Shown here: positions 37,562 to 49,931 of the stretch, one piece after another | How positions within the stretch are numbered: the first letter of the stretch is position 1 | Layout: each line of letters begins with the position of its first letter | Assembly (NCBI GenBank): GCA_037893245.1 | Contig: JBAIAA010000094.1 | Coordinates: forward strand, 310,001 to 374,000 | DNA length: 64,000 nt | Reading direction: 5' to 3' | Source: Crossaster papposus | Taxonomy: Eukaryota > Echinodermata > Asteroidea > Velatida > Solasteridae | Notes under the pieces: generated by a model | What the model saw: only the letters and a program-made list of their open reading frames with translations | Database searches by the model: none | What the model was told of the DNA's origin: nothing | Position numbers and translations under genes: made by a program

Positions 37562-40166
37562 ATATAAGTCTAGAAAATTATCCTCATTCGCAGCCATGTT
37601 TTCTTATGTGTATCTATGTACACGTGTATTGCCGCATAGGCCTATGTCGCCAGTGCCCTGACGCATGAGTCTCACAGTTTGGGTTCTTTCCATTGAGAAA
37701 TTTGGCAATATTTTGGCTCAGATGTCGAGATGGTGAGTGTCTCTTCATTATCGAACAACGTTGAGGTTCGCAGCTCAAATATAAGTCGAGACAATTATCC
37801 TCATTCGCAGCCATGTTTTCTTATGTGTATCTTTGTACACGTGTATTGCCGCATAGGCCTATGTCGCCAGTGCCCTGACGCATGAGTCTCACAGTTTGGG
37901 TTTTTTCCAGTGAGAAATTTGGCAATATTTTGGCTCAGATGTCGAGCTGGAGAGTGTCTCTTCATTCTCGAACAAGGTTGAGGTTCGCAGCTCAGATACA
38001 AGTCGAGAAAATTATCCTCATTCGCAGCCATGTTTTCTTATGTGTATCTATGTACACGTGTATTGCCGCATAGGCCTATGTCGCCAGTGCCCTGACGCAT
38101 GAGTCTTACAGTTTGTGTTCTTCAAATAGAGAAATTTTGCAATATTTTGGCTCAGATGTCGAGCTGGTGAGTGTCTCTTCATTCTCGAACAACGTTGAGG
38201 TTCGCAGCTAAGATATAAGTCGAGAAAATTATCCTCATTCGCAGCCACCTTTTCTTATGTGTATGTTTGTACACGTGTATTGCCGCATTGGCCTATTCCG
38301 CCAGTGCCCCGACGCATGAGTCTCACAGTTTGGGTTCTTTGTATTGGGACATTTGGCAATATTTTGGCTCCGATGTCGAGCTGGTGAGTGTCTCTTCATT
38401 CTCGAACAACGTTGAGGTTCGCAGCTCAAATATAAGTCGAGAAAATTATCCTCATTCGCAGCCATGTTTTCTTATGTGTATCTATGTACACGTGTATTGC
38501 CGCATAGGCCTATGTCGCCAGTGCCCTGACGCATGAGTCTCACAGTTTGGGTTCTTTCCATTGAGAAATTTGGCAATATTTTGGCTCAGATGTCGAGATG
38601 GTGAGTGTCTCTTCATTCTCGAACAACGTTGAGGTTCGCAGCTAAGATATAAGTCGAAAAAATTATCCTCATTCGCAGCCACCTTTTCTTATGTGTATCT
38701 ATGTACACGTGTATTGCCGCATAGGCCTATGTCGCCAGTGCCCTGACGCATGAGTCTCACAGTTTGGGTTCTTTCCATTGATAAATTTGGCAATATTTTG
38801 GCTCAGATGTCGAGCTGGTGAGTGTCTCTTCATTCTCGAACAACGTTGAGGTTCGCACCTAAGATATAAGTCGAGAAAATTATTCTCATTCGCAGCCATG
38901 TTTTCTTATGTGTATCTATGTACACGTGTATTGCCGCATAGGCCTATGTCGCCAGTGCCCTGACGCATGAGTCTCACAGTTTGGGTTCTTTCCATTGAGA
39001 AATTTGGCAATATTTTGGCTCAGATGTCGAGATGGTGAGTGTCTCTTCATTATCGAACAACGTTGAGGTTCGCACCTAAGATATAAGTCGAACAAATTAT
39101 CCTCATTCGCAGCCACCTTTTCTTATGTGTATGTTTGTACACGTGTATTGCCGCATAGGCCTATGCCGCCAGTGGCCTGACGCATGAGTCTCACGGTTTG
39201 GGTTTTTTTCCAGTAAGAAGTTTGGCAATATTTTGGCTCAGATGTCGAGCCGGTGAGTGTCTCTTCATTCTCGAACAACGTTGAGGTTCGCAGCTCAAAT
39301 ATAAGTCTAGAAAATTATCCTCATTCGCAGCCATGTTTTCTTATGTGTATCTATGTAAACGTGTATTGCCGCATAGGCCTATGTCGCCAGTGCCCTGACG
39401 CATGAGTCTCACAGTTTGGGTTCTTTCCATTGAGAAATTTGGCAATATTTTGGCTCAGATGTCGAGATGGTGAGTGTCTCTTCATTATCGAACAACGTTG
39501 AGGTTCGCAGCTCAAATATAAGTCGAGACAATTATCCTCATTCGCAGCCATGTTTTCTTATGTGTATCTATGTACACGTGTATTGCCGCATAGGCCTATG
39601 TCGCCAGTGCCCTGACGCATGAGTCTCACAGTTTGGGTTTTTTCCAGTGAGAAATTTGGCAATATTTTGGCTCAGATGTCGAGCTGGAGAGTGTCTCTTC
39701 ATTCTCGAACAAGGTTGAGGTTCGCAGCTCAGATACAAGTCGAGAAAATTATCCTCATTCGCAGCCATGTTTTCTTATGTGTATCTATGTACACGTGTAT
39801 TGCCGCATAGGCCTATGTCGCCAGTGCCCTGACGCATGAGTCTTACAGTTTGTGTTCTTCAAATAGAGAAATTTGGCAATATTTTGGCTCAGATGTCGAG
39901 CTGGTGAGTGTCTCTTCATTCTCGAACAACGTTGAGGTTCGCAGCTAAGATATAAGTCGAGAAAATTATCCTCATTCGCAGCCACCTTTTCTTCTGTGTA
40001 TGTTTGTACACGTGTATTGCCGCATTGGCCTATTCCGCCAGTGCCCCGACGCATGAGTCTCACAGTTTGGGTTCTTTGTATTGGGACATTTGGCAATATT
40101 TTGGCTCCGATGTCGAGCTGGTGAGTGTCTCTTCATTCTCGAACAACGTTGAGGTTCGCAGCTCAA
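37562..40166 (+). repeat. 12-monomer unit (2605 bp), copy 1
   Basis: Order C-X-N-K, F-like, ttgataaa type, A-like, P, C-X-N-K. The first half is repeated from 40167 at an offset of 2605 bases, sharing atctttgtac in X (37831 and 40436) and ttttgcaat in N (38136 and 40741). Confidence 0.87.
39299..40166 (+). repeat. C-X-N-K tetramer (868 bp), copy 1
   Basis: Four 217-bp monomers repeated directly at 40167-41034. This copy has gtaaacg in C and cttctgtg in K. The C-X-N-K cassette recurs at 37562, 45159, 48414, 50366, 53404, 55356, 56658 and 58178, making it the main module of the right half of the window. Confidence 0.9.
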
Positions 40167-41034
40167 ATATAAGTCGAGAAAATTATCCTCATTCGCAGCC
40201 ATGTTTTTTTATGTGTATCTATGTACACGTGTATTGCCGCATAGGCCTATGTCGCCAGTGCCCTGACGCATGAGTCTCACAGTTTGGGTTCTTTCCATTG
40301 AGAAATTTGGCAATATTTTGGCTCAGATGTCGAGATGGTGAGTGTCTCTTCATTATCGAACAACGTTGAGGTTCGCAGCTCAAATATAAGTCGAGACAAT
40401 TATCCTCATTCGCAGCCATGTTTTCTTATGTGTATCTTTGTACACGTGTATTGCCGCATAGGCCTATGTCGCCAGTGCCCTGACGCATGAGTCTCACAGT
40501 TTGGGTTTTTTCCAGTGAGAAATTTGGCAATATTTTGGCTCAGATGTCGAGCTGGAGAGTGTCTCTTCATTCTCGAACAAGGTTGAGGTTCGCAGCTCAG
40601 ATACAAGTCGAGAAAATTATCCTCATTCGCAGCCATGTTTTCTTATGTGTATCTATGTACACGTGTATTGCCGCATAGGCCTATGTCGCCAGTGCCCTGA
40701 CGCATGAGTCTTACAGTTTGTGTTCTTCAAATAGAGAAATTTTGCAATATTTTGGCTCAGATGTCGAGCTGGTGAGTGTCTCTTCATTCTCGAACAACGT
40801 TGAGGTTCGCAGCTAAGATATAAGTCGAGAAAATTATCCTCATTCGCAGCCACCTTTTCTTATGTGTATGTTTGTACACGTGTATTGCCGCATTGGCCTA
40901 TTCCGCCAGTGCCCCGACGCATGAGTCTCACAGTTTGGGTTCTTTGTATTGGGACATTTGGCAATATTTTGGCTCCGATGTCGAGCTGGTGAGTGTCTCT
41001 TCATTCTCGAACAACGTTGAGGTTCGCAGCTCAA
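40167..41034 (+). repeat. C-X-N-K tetramer (868 bp), copy 2
   Basis: Same four classes as 39299-40166, but by its private marks (gtacacg in C, ctttgtac in X, ttttgcaat in N, cttatgtg in K) it is the sister of 37562-38429. It therefore arrived with the 2605-bp duplication, not by copying its left neighbour. Confidence 0.88.
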
Positions 41035-41251
41035 ATATAAGTCGAGAAAATTATCCTCATTCGCAGCCATGTTTTCTTATGTGTATCTATGTACACGTGT
41101 ATTGCCGCATAGGCCTATGTCGCCAGTGCCCTGACGCATGAGTCTCACAGTTTGGGTTCTTTCCATTGAGAAATTTGGCAATATTTTGGCTCAGATGTCG
41201 AGATGGTGAGTGTCTCTTCATTCTCGAACAACGTTGAGGTTCGCAGCTAAG

Positions 41252-42336
41252 ATATAAGTCGAAAAAATTATCCTCATTCGCAGCCACCTTTTCTTATGTG
41301 TATCTATGTACACGTGTATTGCCGCATAGGCCTATGTCGCCAGTGCCCTGACGCATGAGTCTCACAGTTTGGGTTCTTTCCATTGATAAATTTGGCAATA
41401 TTTTGGCTCAGATGTCGAGCTGGTGAGTGTCTCTTCATTCTCGAACAACGTTGAGGTTCGCACCTAAGATATAAGTCGAGAAAATTATTCTCATTCGCAG
41501 CCATGTTTTCTTATGTGTATCTATGTACACGTGTATTGCCGCATAGGCCTATGTCGCCAGTGCCCTGACGCATGAGTCTCACAGTTTGGGTTCTTTCCAT
41601 TGAGAAATTTGGCAATATTTTGGCTCAGATGTCGAGATGGTGAGTGTCTCTTCATTCTCGAACAACGTTGAGGTTCGCAGCTAAGATATAAGTCGAAAAA
41701 ATTATCCTCATTCGCAGCCACCTTTTCTTATGTGTATCTATGTACACGTGTATTGCCGCATAGGCCTATGTCGCCAGTGCCCTGACGCATGAGTCTCACA
41801 GTTTGGGTTCTTTCCATTGATAAATTTGGCAATATTTTGGCTCAGATGTCGAGATGGTGAGTGTCTCTTCATTCTCGAACAAAGTTGAGGTTCGCAGCTA
41901 AGATATAAGTCGAACAAATTATCCTCATTCGCAGCCACCTTTTCTTATGTGTATGTTTGTACATGTGTATTGCCGCATAGGCCTATGCCGCCAGTGCCCT
42001 GACGCATGAGTCTCACAGTTTGGGTTCTTTCCATTGAGAAATTTGGCAATATTTTGGCTCAGATGTCGAGCTGGTGAGTGTCTCTTCATTCTCGAACAAC
42101 GTTGAGGTTCGCACCTAAGATATAAGTCGAAAAAATTATCCTCATTCGCAGCCACCTTTTCTTCTGTGTATGTTTGTACACGTGTATTGCCGCATAGGCC
42201 TATGCCGCCAGTGCCCTGACGCATGAGTCTCACAGTTTGGGTTCTTTCAATAGAGAAATTTGGCAATATTTTGGCTCCGATGTCGAGCTGGTGAGTGTCT
42301 CTTCATTCTCGAACAACGTTGAGGTTCGCAGCTCAA
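41252..42336 (+). repeat. 1085-bp pentamer with ttgataaa marks, copy 1
   Basis: Order: ttgataaa type, F-like, ttgataaa with aacaaag, S-like ending cacctaag, M (ttcaatagag, ggctccg, cttctgtg). Repeated at 42337-43421. The two copies differ at their first 40 bases (agtcgaaaaa plus ccacc here, agtcgagaaa plus ccatg there), so the true left limit of the duplication lies inside this monomer. Confidence 0.9.
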
Positions 42337-43421
42337 ATATAAGTCGAGAAAATTATCCTCATTCGCAGCCATGTTTTCTTATGTGTATCTATGTACACGT
42401 GTATTGCCGCATAGGCCTATGTCGCCAGTGCCCTGACGCATGAGTCTCACAGTTTGGGTTCTTTCCATTGATAAATTTGGCAATATTTTGGCTCAGATGT
42501 CGAGCTGGTGAGTGTCTCTTCATTCTCGAACAACGTTGAGGTTCGCACCTAAGATATAAGTCGAGAAAATTATTCTCATTCGCAGCCATGTTTTCTTATG
42601 TGTATCTATGTACACGTGTATTGCCGCATAGGCCTATGTCGCCAGTGCCCTGACGCATGAGTCTCACAGTTTGGGTTCTTTCCATTGAGAAATTTGGCAA
42701 TATTTTGGCTCAGATGTCGAGATGGTGAGTGTCTCTTCATTCTCGAACAACGTTGAGGTTCGCAGCTAAGATATAAGTCGAAAAAATTATCCTCATTCGC
42801 AGCCACCTTTTCTTATGTGTATCTATGTACACGTGTATTGCCGCATAGGCCTATGTCGCCAGTGCCCTGACGCATGAGTCTCACAGTTTGGGTTCTTTCC
42901 ATTGATAAATTTGGCAATATTTTGGCTCAGATGTCGAGATGGTGAGTGTCTCTTCATTCTCGAACAAAGTTGAGGTTCGCAGCTAAGATATAAGTCGAAC
43001 AAATTATCCTCATTCGCAGCCACCTTTTCTTATGTGTATGTTTGTACATGTGTATTGCCGCATAGGCCTATGCCGCCAGTGCCCTGACGCATGAGTCTCA
43101 CAGTTTGGGTTCTTTCCATTGAGAAATTTGGCAATATTTTGGCTCAGATGTCGAGCTGGTGAGTGTCTCTTCATTCTCGAACAACGTTGAGGTTCGCACC
43201 TAAGATATAAGTCGAAAAAATTATCCTCATTCGCAGCCACCTTTTCTTCTGTGTATGTTTGTACACGTGTATTGCCGCATAGGCCTATGCCGCCAGTGCC
43301 CTGACGCATGAGTCTCACAGTTTGGGTTCTTTCAATAGAGAAATTTGGCAATATTTTGGCTCCGATGTCGAGCTGGTGAGTGTCTCTTCATTCTCGAACA
43401 ACGTTGAGGTTCGCAGCTCAA
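42337..43421 (+). repeat. 1085-bp pentamer with ttgataaa marks, copy 2
   Basis: Tandem partner of 41252-42336. Shared marks are ttattctcattcg, two ttgataaa monomers, aacaaagttg, and M with ttcaatagag. After the first 40 bases I noticed no difference. Confidence 0.9.
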
Positions 43422-46400
43422 ATATAAGTCGAGAAAATTATCCTCATTCGCAGCCATGTTTTCTTATGTGTATCTATGTACACGTGTATTGCCGCATAGG
43501 CCTATGTCGCCAGTGCCCTGACGCATGAGTCTCACAGTTTGGGTTCTTTCCATTGAGAAATTTGGCAATATTTCGGCTCAGATGTCGAGATGGTGAGTGT
43601 CTCTTCATTCTCGAACAACGTTGAGGTTCGCACCTAAGATATAAGTCGAGAAAATTATCCTCATTCGCAGCCATGTTTTCTTATGTGTATCTATGTACAC
43701 GTGTATTGCCGCATAGGCCTATGTCGCCAGTGCCCTGACGCATGAGTCTCACAGTTTGGGTTCTTTCCATTGAGAAATTTGGCAATATTTTGGCTCAGAT
43801 GTCGAGATGGTGAGTGTCTCTTCATTCTCGAACAACGTTGAGGTTCGCAGCTCAAATATAAGTCTAGAAAATTATCCTCATTCGCAGCCACCTTTTCTTA
43901 TGTGTATCTATGTACACGTGTATTGCCGCATAGGCCTATGTCGCCAGTGCCCTGACGCATGAGTCTCACTGTTCGGGTTCTTTCCATTGAGAAATTTGGC
44001 AATATTTTGGCTCAGATGTCGAGATGGTGAGTGTCTCTTCATTATCGAACAACGTTGAGGTTCGCAGCTCAAATATAAGTCGAGACAATTATCCTCATTC
44101 GCAGCCATGTTTTCTTATGTGTATCTATGTACACGTGTATTGCCGCATAGGCCTATGTCGCCAGTGCCCTGACGCATGAGTCTCACAGTTTGGGTTTTTT
44201 CCATAGAGAAATTTGGCAATATTTTGGCTCCGATGTCGAGCTGGTGAGTGTCTCTTCATTCTCGAACAACGTTGAGGTTCGCAGCTCAAATATAAGTCGA
44301 GAAAATTATCCTCATTCGCAGCCACCTTTTCTTATGTGTATGTTTGTACACGTGTATTGCCGCATTGGCCTATTCCGCCAGTGCCCCGACGCATGAGTCT
44401 CACAGTTTGGGTTCTTTCCATTGAGAAATTTGGCAATATTTTGGCTCAGATGTCGAGATGGTGAGTGTCTCTTCATTCTCGAACAACGTTGAGGTTCGCA
44501 CCTAAGATATAAGTCGAGAAAATTATCCTCATTCGCAGCCATGTTTTCTTATGTGTATCTATGTACACGTGTATTGCCGCATAGGCCTATGTCGCCAGTG
44601 CCCTGACACATGAGTCTCACAGTTTGGGTTCTTTCCATTGAGAAATTTGGCAATATTTTGGCTCAGATGTCGAGATGGTGAGTGTCTCTTCATTATCGAC
44701 CAACGTTGAGGTTCGCACCTAAGATATATGTCGAACAAATTATCCTCATTCGCAGCCACCTTTTCTTATGTGTATGTTTGTACACGTGTATTGCCGCATA
44801 GGCCTATGTCGCCAGTGCCCTGACGCATGAGTCTCACAGTTTGGGTTCTTTCCATTGATAAATTTGGCAATATTTTGGCTCAGATGTCGAGATGGTGAGT
44901 GTCTCTTCATTATCGAACAACGTTGAGGTTCGCACCTAAGATATAAGTCGAACAAATTATCCTCATTCGCAGCCACCTTTTCTTATGTGTATGTTTGTAC
45001 ACGTGTATTGCCGCATAGGCCTATGCCGCCAGTGGCCTGACGCATGAGTCTCACGGTTTGGGTTTTTTTCCAGTAAGAAGTTTGGCAATATTTTGGCTCA
45101 GATGTCGAGCCGGTGAGTGTCTCTTCATTCTCGAACAACGTTGAGGTTCGCAGCTCAAATATAAGTCTAGAAAATTATCCTCATTCGCAGCCATGTTTTC
45201 TTATGTGTATCTATGTAAACGTGTATTGCCGCATAGGCCTATGTCGCCAGTGCCCTGACGCATGAGTCTCACAGTTTGGGTTCTTTCCATTGAGAAATTT
45301 GGCAATATTTTGGCTCAGATGTCGAGATGGTGAGTGTCTCTTCATTATCGAACAACGTTGAGGTTCGCAGCTCAAATATAAGTCGAGACAATTATCCTCA
45401 TTCGCAGCCATGTTTTCTTATGTGTATCTATGTACACGTGTATTGCCGCATAGGCCTATGACGCCAGTGCCCTGACGCATGAGTCTCACAGTTTGGGTTT
45501 TTTCCAGTGAGAAATTTGGCAATATTTTGGCTCAGATGTCGAGCTGGAGAGTGTCTCTTCATTCTCGAACAAGGTTGAGGTTCGCAGCTCAGATACAAGT
45601 CGAGAAAATTATCCTCATTCGCAGCCATGTTTTCTTATGTGTATCTATGTACACGTGTATTGCCGCATAGGCCTATGTCGCCAGTGCCCTGACGCATGAG
45701 TCTTACAGTTTGTGTTCTTCAAATAGAGAAATTTGGCAATATTTTGGCTCAGATGTCGAGCTGGTGAGTGTCTCTTCATTCTCGAACAACGTTGAGGTTC
45801 GCAGCTAAGATATAAGTCGAGAAAATTATCCTCATTCGCAGCCACCTTTTCTTCTGTGTATGTTTGTACACGTGTATTGCCGCATTGGCCTATTCCGCCA
45901 GTGCCCCGACGCATGAGTCTCACAGTTTGGGTTCTTTGTATTGGGACATTTGGCAATATTTTGTCTCCGATGTCGAGCTGGTGAGTGTCTCTTCATTCTC
46001 GAACAACGTTGAGGTTCGCAGCTCAAATATAAGTCGAGAAAATTATCCTCATTCGCAGCCATGTTTTTTATGTGTATCTATGTACACGTGTATTGCCGCA
46101 TAGGCCTATGTCGCCAGTGCCCTGACGCATGAGTCTCACAGTTTGGGTTCTTTCCATTGAGAAATTTGGCAATATTTTGGCTCAGATGTCGAGATGGTGA
46201 GTGTCTCTTCATTCTCGAACAAAGTTGAGGTTCGCAGCTAAGATATAAGTCGAACAAATTATCCTCATTCGCAGCCACCTTTTCTTATGTGTATGTTTGT
46301 ACATGTGTATTGCCGCATAGGCCTATGCCGCCAGTGCCCTGACGCATGAGTCTCACAGTTTGGGTTCTTTCCATTGAGAAATTTGGCAATATTTTGGCTC

Positions 46401-46676
46401 AGATGTCGAGCTGGTGAGTGTCTCTTCATTCTCGAACAACGTTGAGGTTCGCACCTAAGATATAAGTCGAAAAAATTATCCTCATTCGCAGCCACCTTTT
46501 CTTCTGTGTATGTTTGTACACGTGTATTGCCGCATAGGCCTATGCCGCCAGTGCCCTGACGCATGAGTCTCACAGTTTGGGTTCTTTCAATAGAGAAATT
46601 TGGCAATATTTTGGCTCCGATGTCGAGCTGGTGAGTGTCTCTTCATTCTCGAACAACGTTGAGGTTCGCAGCTCAA
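43422..46676 (+). repeat. 15-monomer HOR, copy 1 (3255 bp)
   Basis: Matches 46677-49931 at a constant offset of 3255. Shared rare marks are ctcactgttcgg, ccatagag, gacacatgag, tcgaccaac, atatatgtcg, cagtaagaag with gagccgg, gtaaacg, ttttgtctcc and the one-base-short atgttttttatg. Differences I noticed are ccacctttt for ccatgtttt near 43891, ctatgacgcc for ctatgtcgcc near 45460, and gcatgagtc here for gcaagagtc near 48083. Confidence 0.92.
46027..46242 (+). repeat. 216-bp monomer (one-base deletion)
   Basis: This monomer has atgttttttatg, one base shorter than the usual form. The same short monomer sits at 49282-49497, 52102-52317 and 54272-54487, each after a K copy with ttttgtctcc, so all four descend from one event. 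The related monomer at 59046 has the c-to-t change without the deletion, and the one at 40167 likewise, suggesting the order of change. Confidence 0.88.
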
Positions 46677-49600
46677 ATATAAGTCGAGAAAATTATCCTC
46701 ATTCGCAGCCATGTTTTCTTATGTGTATCTATGTACACGTGTATTGCCGCATAGGCCTATGTCGCCAGTGCCCTGACGCATGAGTCTCACAGTTTGGGTT
46801 CTTTCCATTGAGAAATTTGGCAATATTTCGGCTCAGATGTCGAGATGGTGAGTGTCTCTTCATTCTCGAACAACGTTGAGGTTCGCACCTAAGATATAAG
46901 TCGAGAAAATTATCCTCATTCGCAGCCATGTTTTCTTATGTGTATCTATGTACACGTGTATTGCCGCATAGGCCTATGTCGCCAGTGCCCTGACGCATGA
47001 GTCTCACAGTTTGGGTTCTTTCCATTGAGAAATTTGGCAATATTTTGGCTCAGATGTCGAGATGGTGAGTGTCTCTTCATTCTCGAACAACGTTGAGGTT
47101 CGCAGCTCAAATATAAGTCTAGAAAATTATCCTCATTCGCAGCCATGTTTTCTTATGTGTATCTATGTACACGTGTATTGCCGCATAGGCCTATGTCGCC
47201 AGTGCCCTGACGCATGAGTCTCACTGTTCGGGTTCTTTCCATTGAGAAATTTGGCAATATTTTGGCTCAGATGTCGAGATGGTGAGTGTCTCTTCATTAT
47301 CGAACAACGTTGAGGTTCGCAGCTCAAATATAAGTCGAGACAATTATCCTCATTCGCAGCCATGTTTTCTTATGTGTATCTATGTACACGTGTATTGCCG
47401 CATAGGCCTATGTCGCCAGTGCCCTGACGCATGAGTCTCACAGTTTGGGTTTTTTCCATAGAGAAATTTGGCAATATTTTGGCTCCGATGTCGAGCTGGT
47501 GAGTGTCTCTTCATTCTCGAACAACGTTGAGGTTCGCAGCTCAAATATAAGTCGAGAAAATTATCCTCATTCGCAGCCACCTTTTCTTATGTGTATGTTT
47601 GTACACGTGTATTGCCGCATTGGCCTATTCCGCCAGTGCCCCGACGCATGAGTCTCACAGTTTGGGTTCTTTCCATTGAGAAATTTGGCAATATTTTGGC
47701 TCAGATGTCGAGATGGTGAGTGTCTCTTCATTCTCGAACAACGTTGAGGTTCGCACCTAAGATATAAGTCGAGAAAATTATCCTCATTCGCAGCCATGTT
47801 TTCTTATGTGTATCTATGTACACGTGTATTGCCGCATAGGCCTATGTCGCCAGTGCCCTGACACATGAGTCTCACAGTTTGGGTTCTTTCCATTGAGAAA
47901 TTTGGCAATATTTTGGCTCAGATGTCGAGATGGTGAGTGTCTCTTCATTATCGACCAACGTTGAGGTTCGCACCTAAGATATATGTCGAACAAATTATCC
48001 TCATTCGCAGCCACCTTTTCTTATGTGTATGTTTGTACACGTGTATTGCCGCATAGGCCTATGTCGCCAGTGCCCTGACGCAAGAGTCTCACAGTTTGGG
48101 TTCTTTCCATTGATAAATTTGGCAATATTTTGGCTCAGATGTCGAGATGGTGAGTGTCTCTTCATTATCGAACAACGTTGAGGTTCGCACCTAAGATATA
48201 AGTCGAACAAATTATCCTCATTCGCAGCCACCTTTTCTTATGTGTATGTTTGTACACGTGTATTGCCGCATAGGCCTATGCCGCCAGTGGCCTGACGCAT
48301 GAGTCTCACGGTTTGGGTTTTTTTCCAGTAAGAAGTTTGGCAATATTTTGGCTCAGATGTCGAGCCGGTGAGTGTCTCTTCATTCTCGAACAACGTTGAG
48401 GTTCGCAGCTCAAATATAAGTCTAGAAAATTATCCTCATTCGCAGCCATGTTTTCTTATGTGTATCTATGTAAACGTGTATTGCCGCATAGGCCTATGTC
48501 GCCAGTGCCCTGACGCATGAGTCTCACAGTTTGGGTTCTTTCCATTGAGAAATTTGGCAATATTTTGGCTCAGATGTCGAGATGGTGAGTGTCTCTTCAT
48601 TATCGAACAACGTTGAGGTTCGCAGCTCAAATATAAGTCGAGACAATTATCCTCATTCGCAGCCATGTTTTCTTATGTGTATCTATGTACACGTGTATTG
48701 CCGCATAGGCCTATGTCGCCAGTGCCCTGACGCATGAGTCTCACAGTTTGGGTTTTTTCCAGTGAGAAATTTGGCAATATTTTGGCTCAGATGTCGAGCT
48801 GGAGAGTGTCTCTTCATTCTCGAACAAGGTTGAGGTTCGCAGCTCAGATACAAGTCGAGAAAATTATCCTCATTCGCAGCCATGTTTTCTTATGTGTATC
48901 TATGTACACGTGTATTGCCGCATAGGCCTATGTCGCCAGTGCCCTGACGCATGAGTCTTACAGTTTGTGTTCTTCAAATAGAGAAATTTGGCAATATTTT
49001 GGCTCAGATGTCGAGCTGGTGAGTGTCTCTTCATTCTCGAACAACGTTGAGGTTCGCAGCTAAGATATAAGTCGAGAAAATTATCCTCATTCGCAGCCAC
49101 CTTTTCTTCTGTGTATGTTTGTACACGTGTATTGCCGCATTGGCCTATTCCGCCAGTGCCCCGACGCATGAGTCTCACAGTTTGGGTTCTTTGTATTGGG
49201 ACATTTGGCAATATTTTGTCTCCGATGTCGAGCTGGTGAGTGTCTCTTCATTCTCGAACAACGTTGAGGTTCGCAGCTCAAATATAAGTCGAGAAAATTA
49301 TCCTCATTCGCAGCCATGTTTTTTATGTGTATCTATGTACACGTGTATTGCCGCATAGGCCTATGTCGCCAGTGCCCTGACGCATGAGTCTCACAGTTTG
49401 GGTTCTTTCCATTGAGAAATTTGGCAATATTTTGGCTCAGATGTCGAGATGGTGAGTGTCTCTTCATTCTCGAACAAAGTTGAGGTTCGCAGCTAAGATA
49501 TAAGTCGAACAAATTATCCTCATTCGCAGCCACCTTTTCTTATGTGTATGTTTGTACATGTGTATTGCCGCATAGGCCTATGCCGCCAGTGCCCTGACGC

Positions 49601-49931
49601 ATGAGTCTCACAGTTTGGGTTCTTTCCATTGAGAAATTTGGCAATATTTTGGCTCAGATGTCGAGCTGGTGAGTGTCTCTTCATTCTCGAACAACGTTGA
49701 GGTTCGCACCTAAGATATAAGTCGAAAAAATTATCCTCATTCGCAGCCACCTTTTCTTCTGTGTATGTTTGTACACGTGTATTGCCGCATAGGCCTATGC
49801 CGCCAGTGCCCTGACGCATGAGTCTCACAGTTTGGGTTCTTTCAATAGAGAAATTTGGCAATATTTTGGCTCCGATGTCGAGCTGGTGAGTGTCTCTTCA
49901 TTCTCGAACAACGTTGAGGTTCGCAGCTCAA
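46677..49931 (+). repeat. 15-monomer HOR, copy 2 (3255 bp)
   Basis: Tandem partner of 43422-46676, with the same order of 15 classes ending in M. It is followed by a partial third copy that keeps the first two monomers and a C, then switches to X-N-K at 50583. Confidence 0.92.
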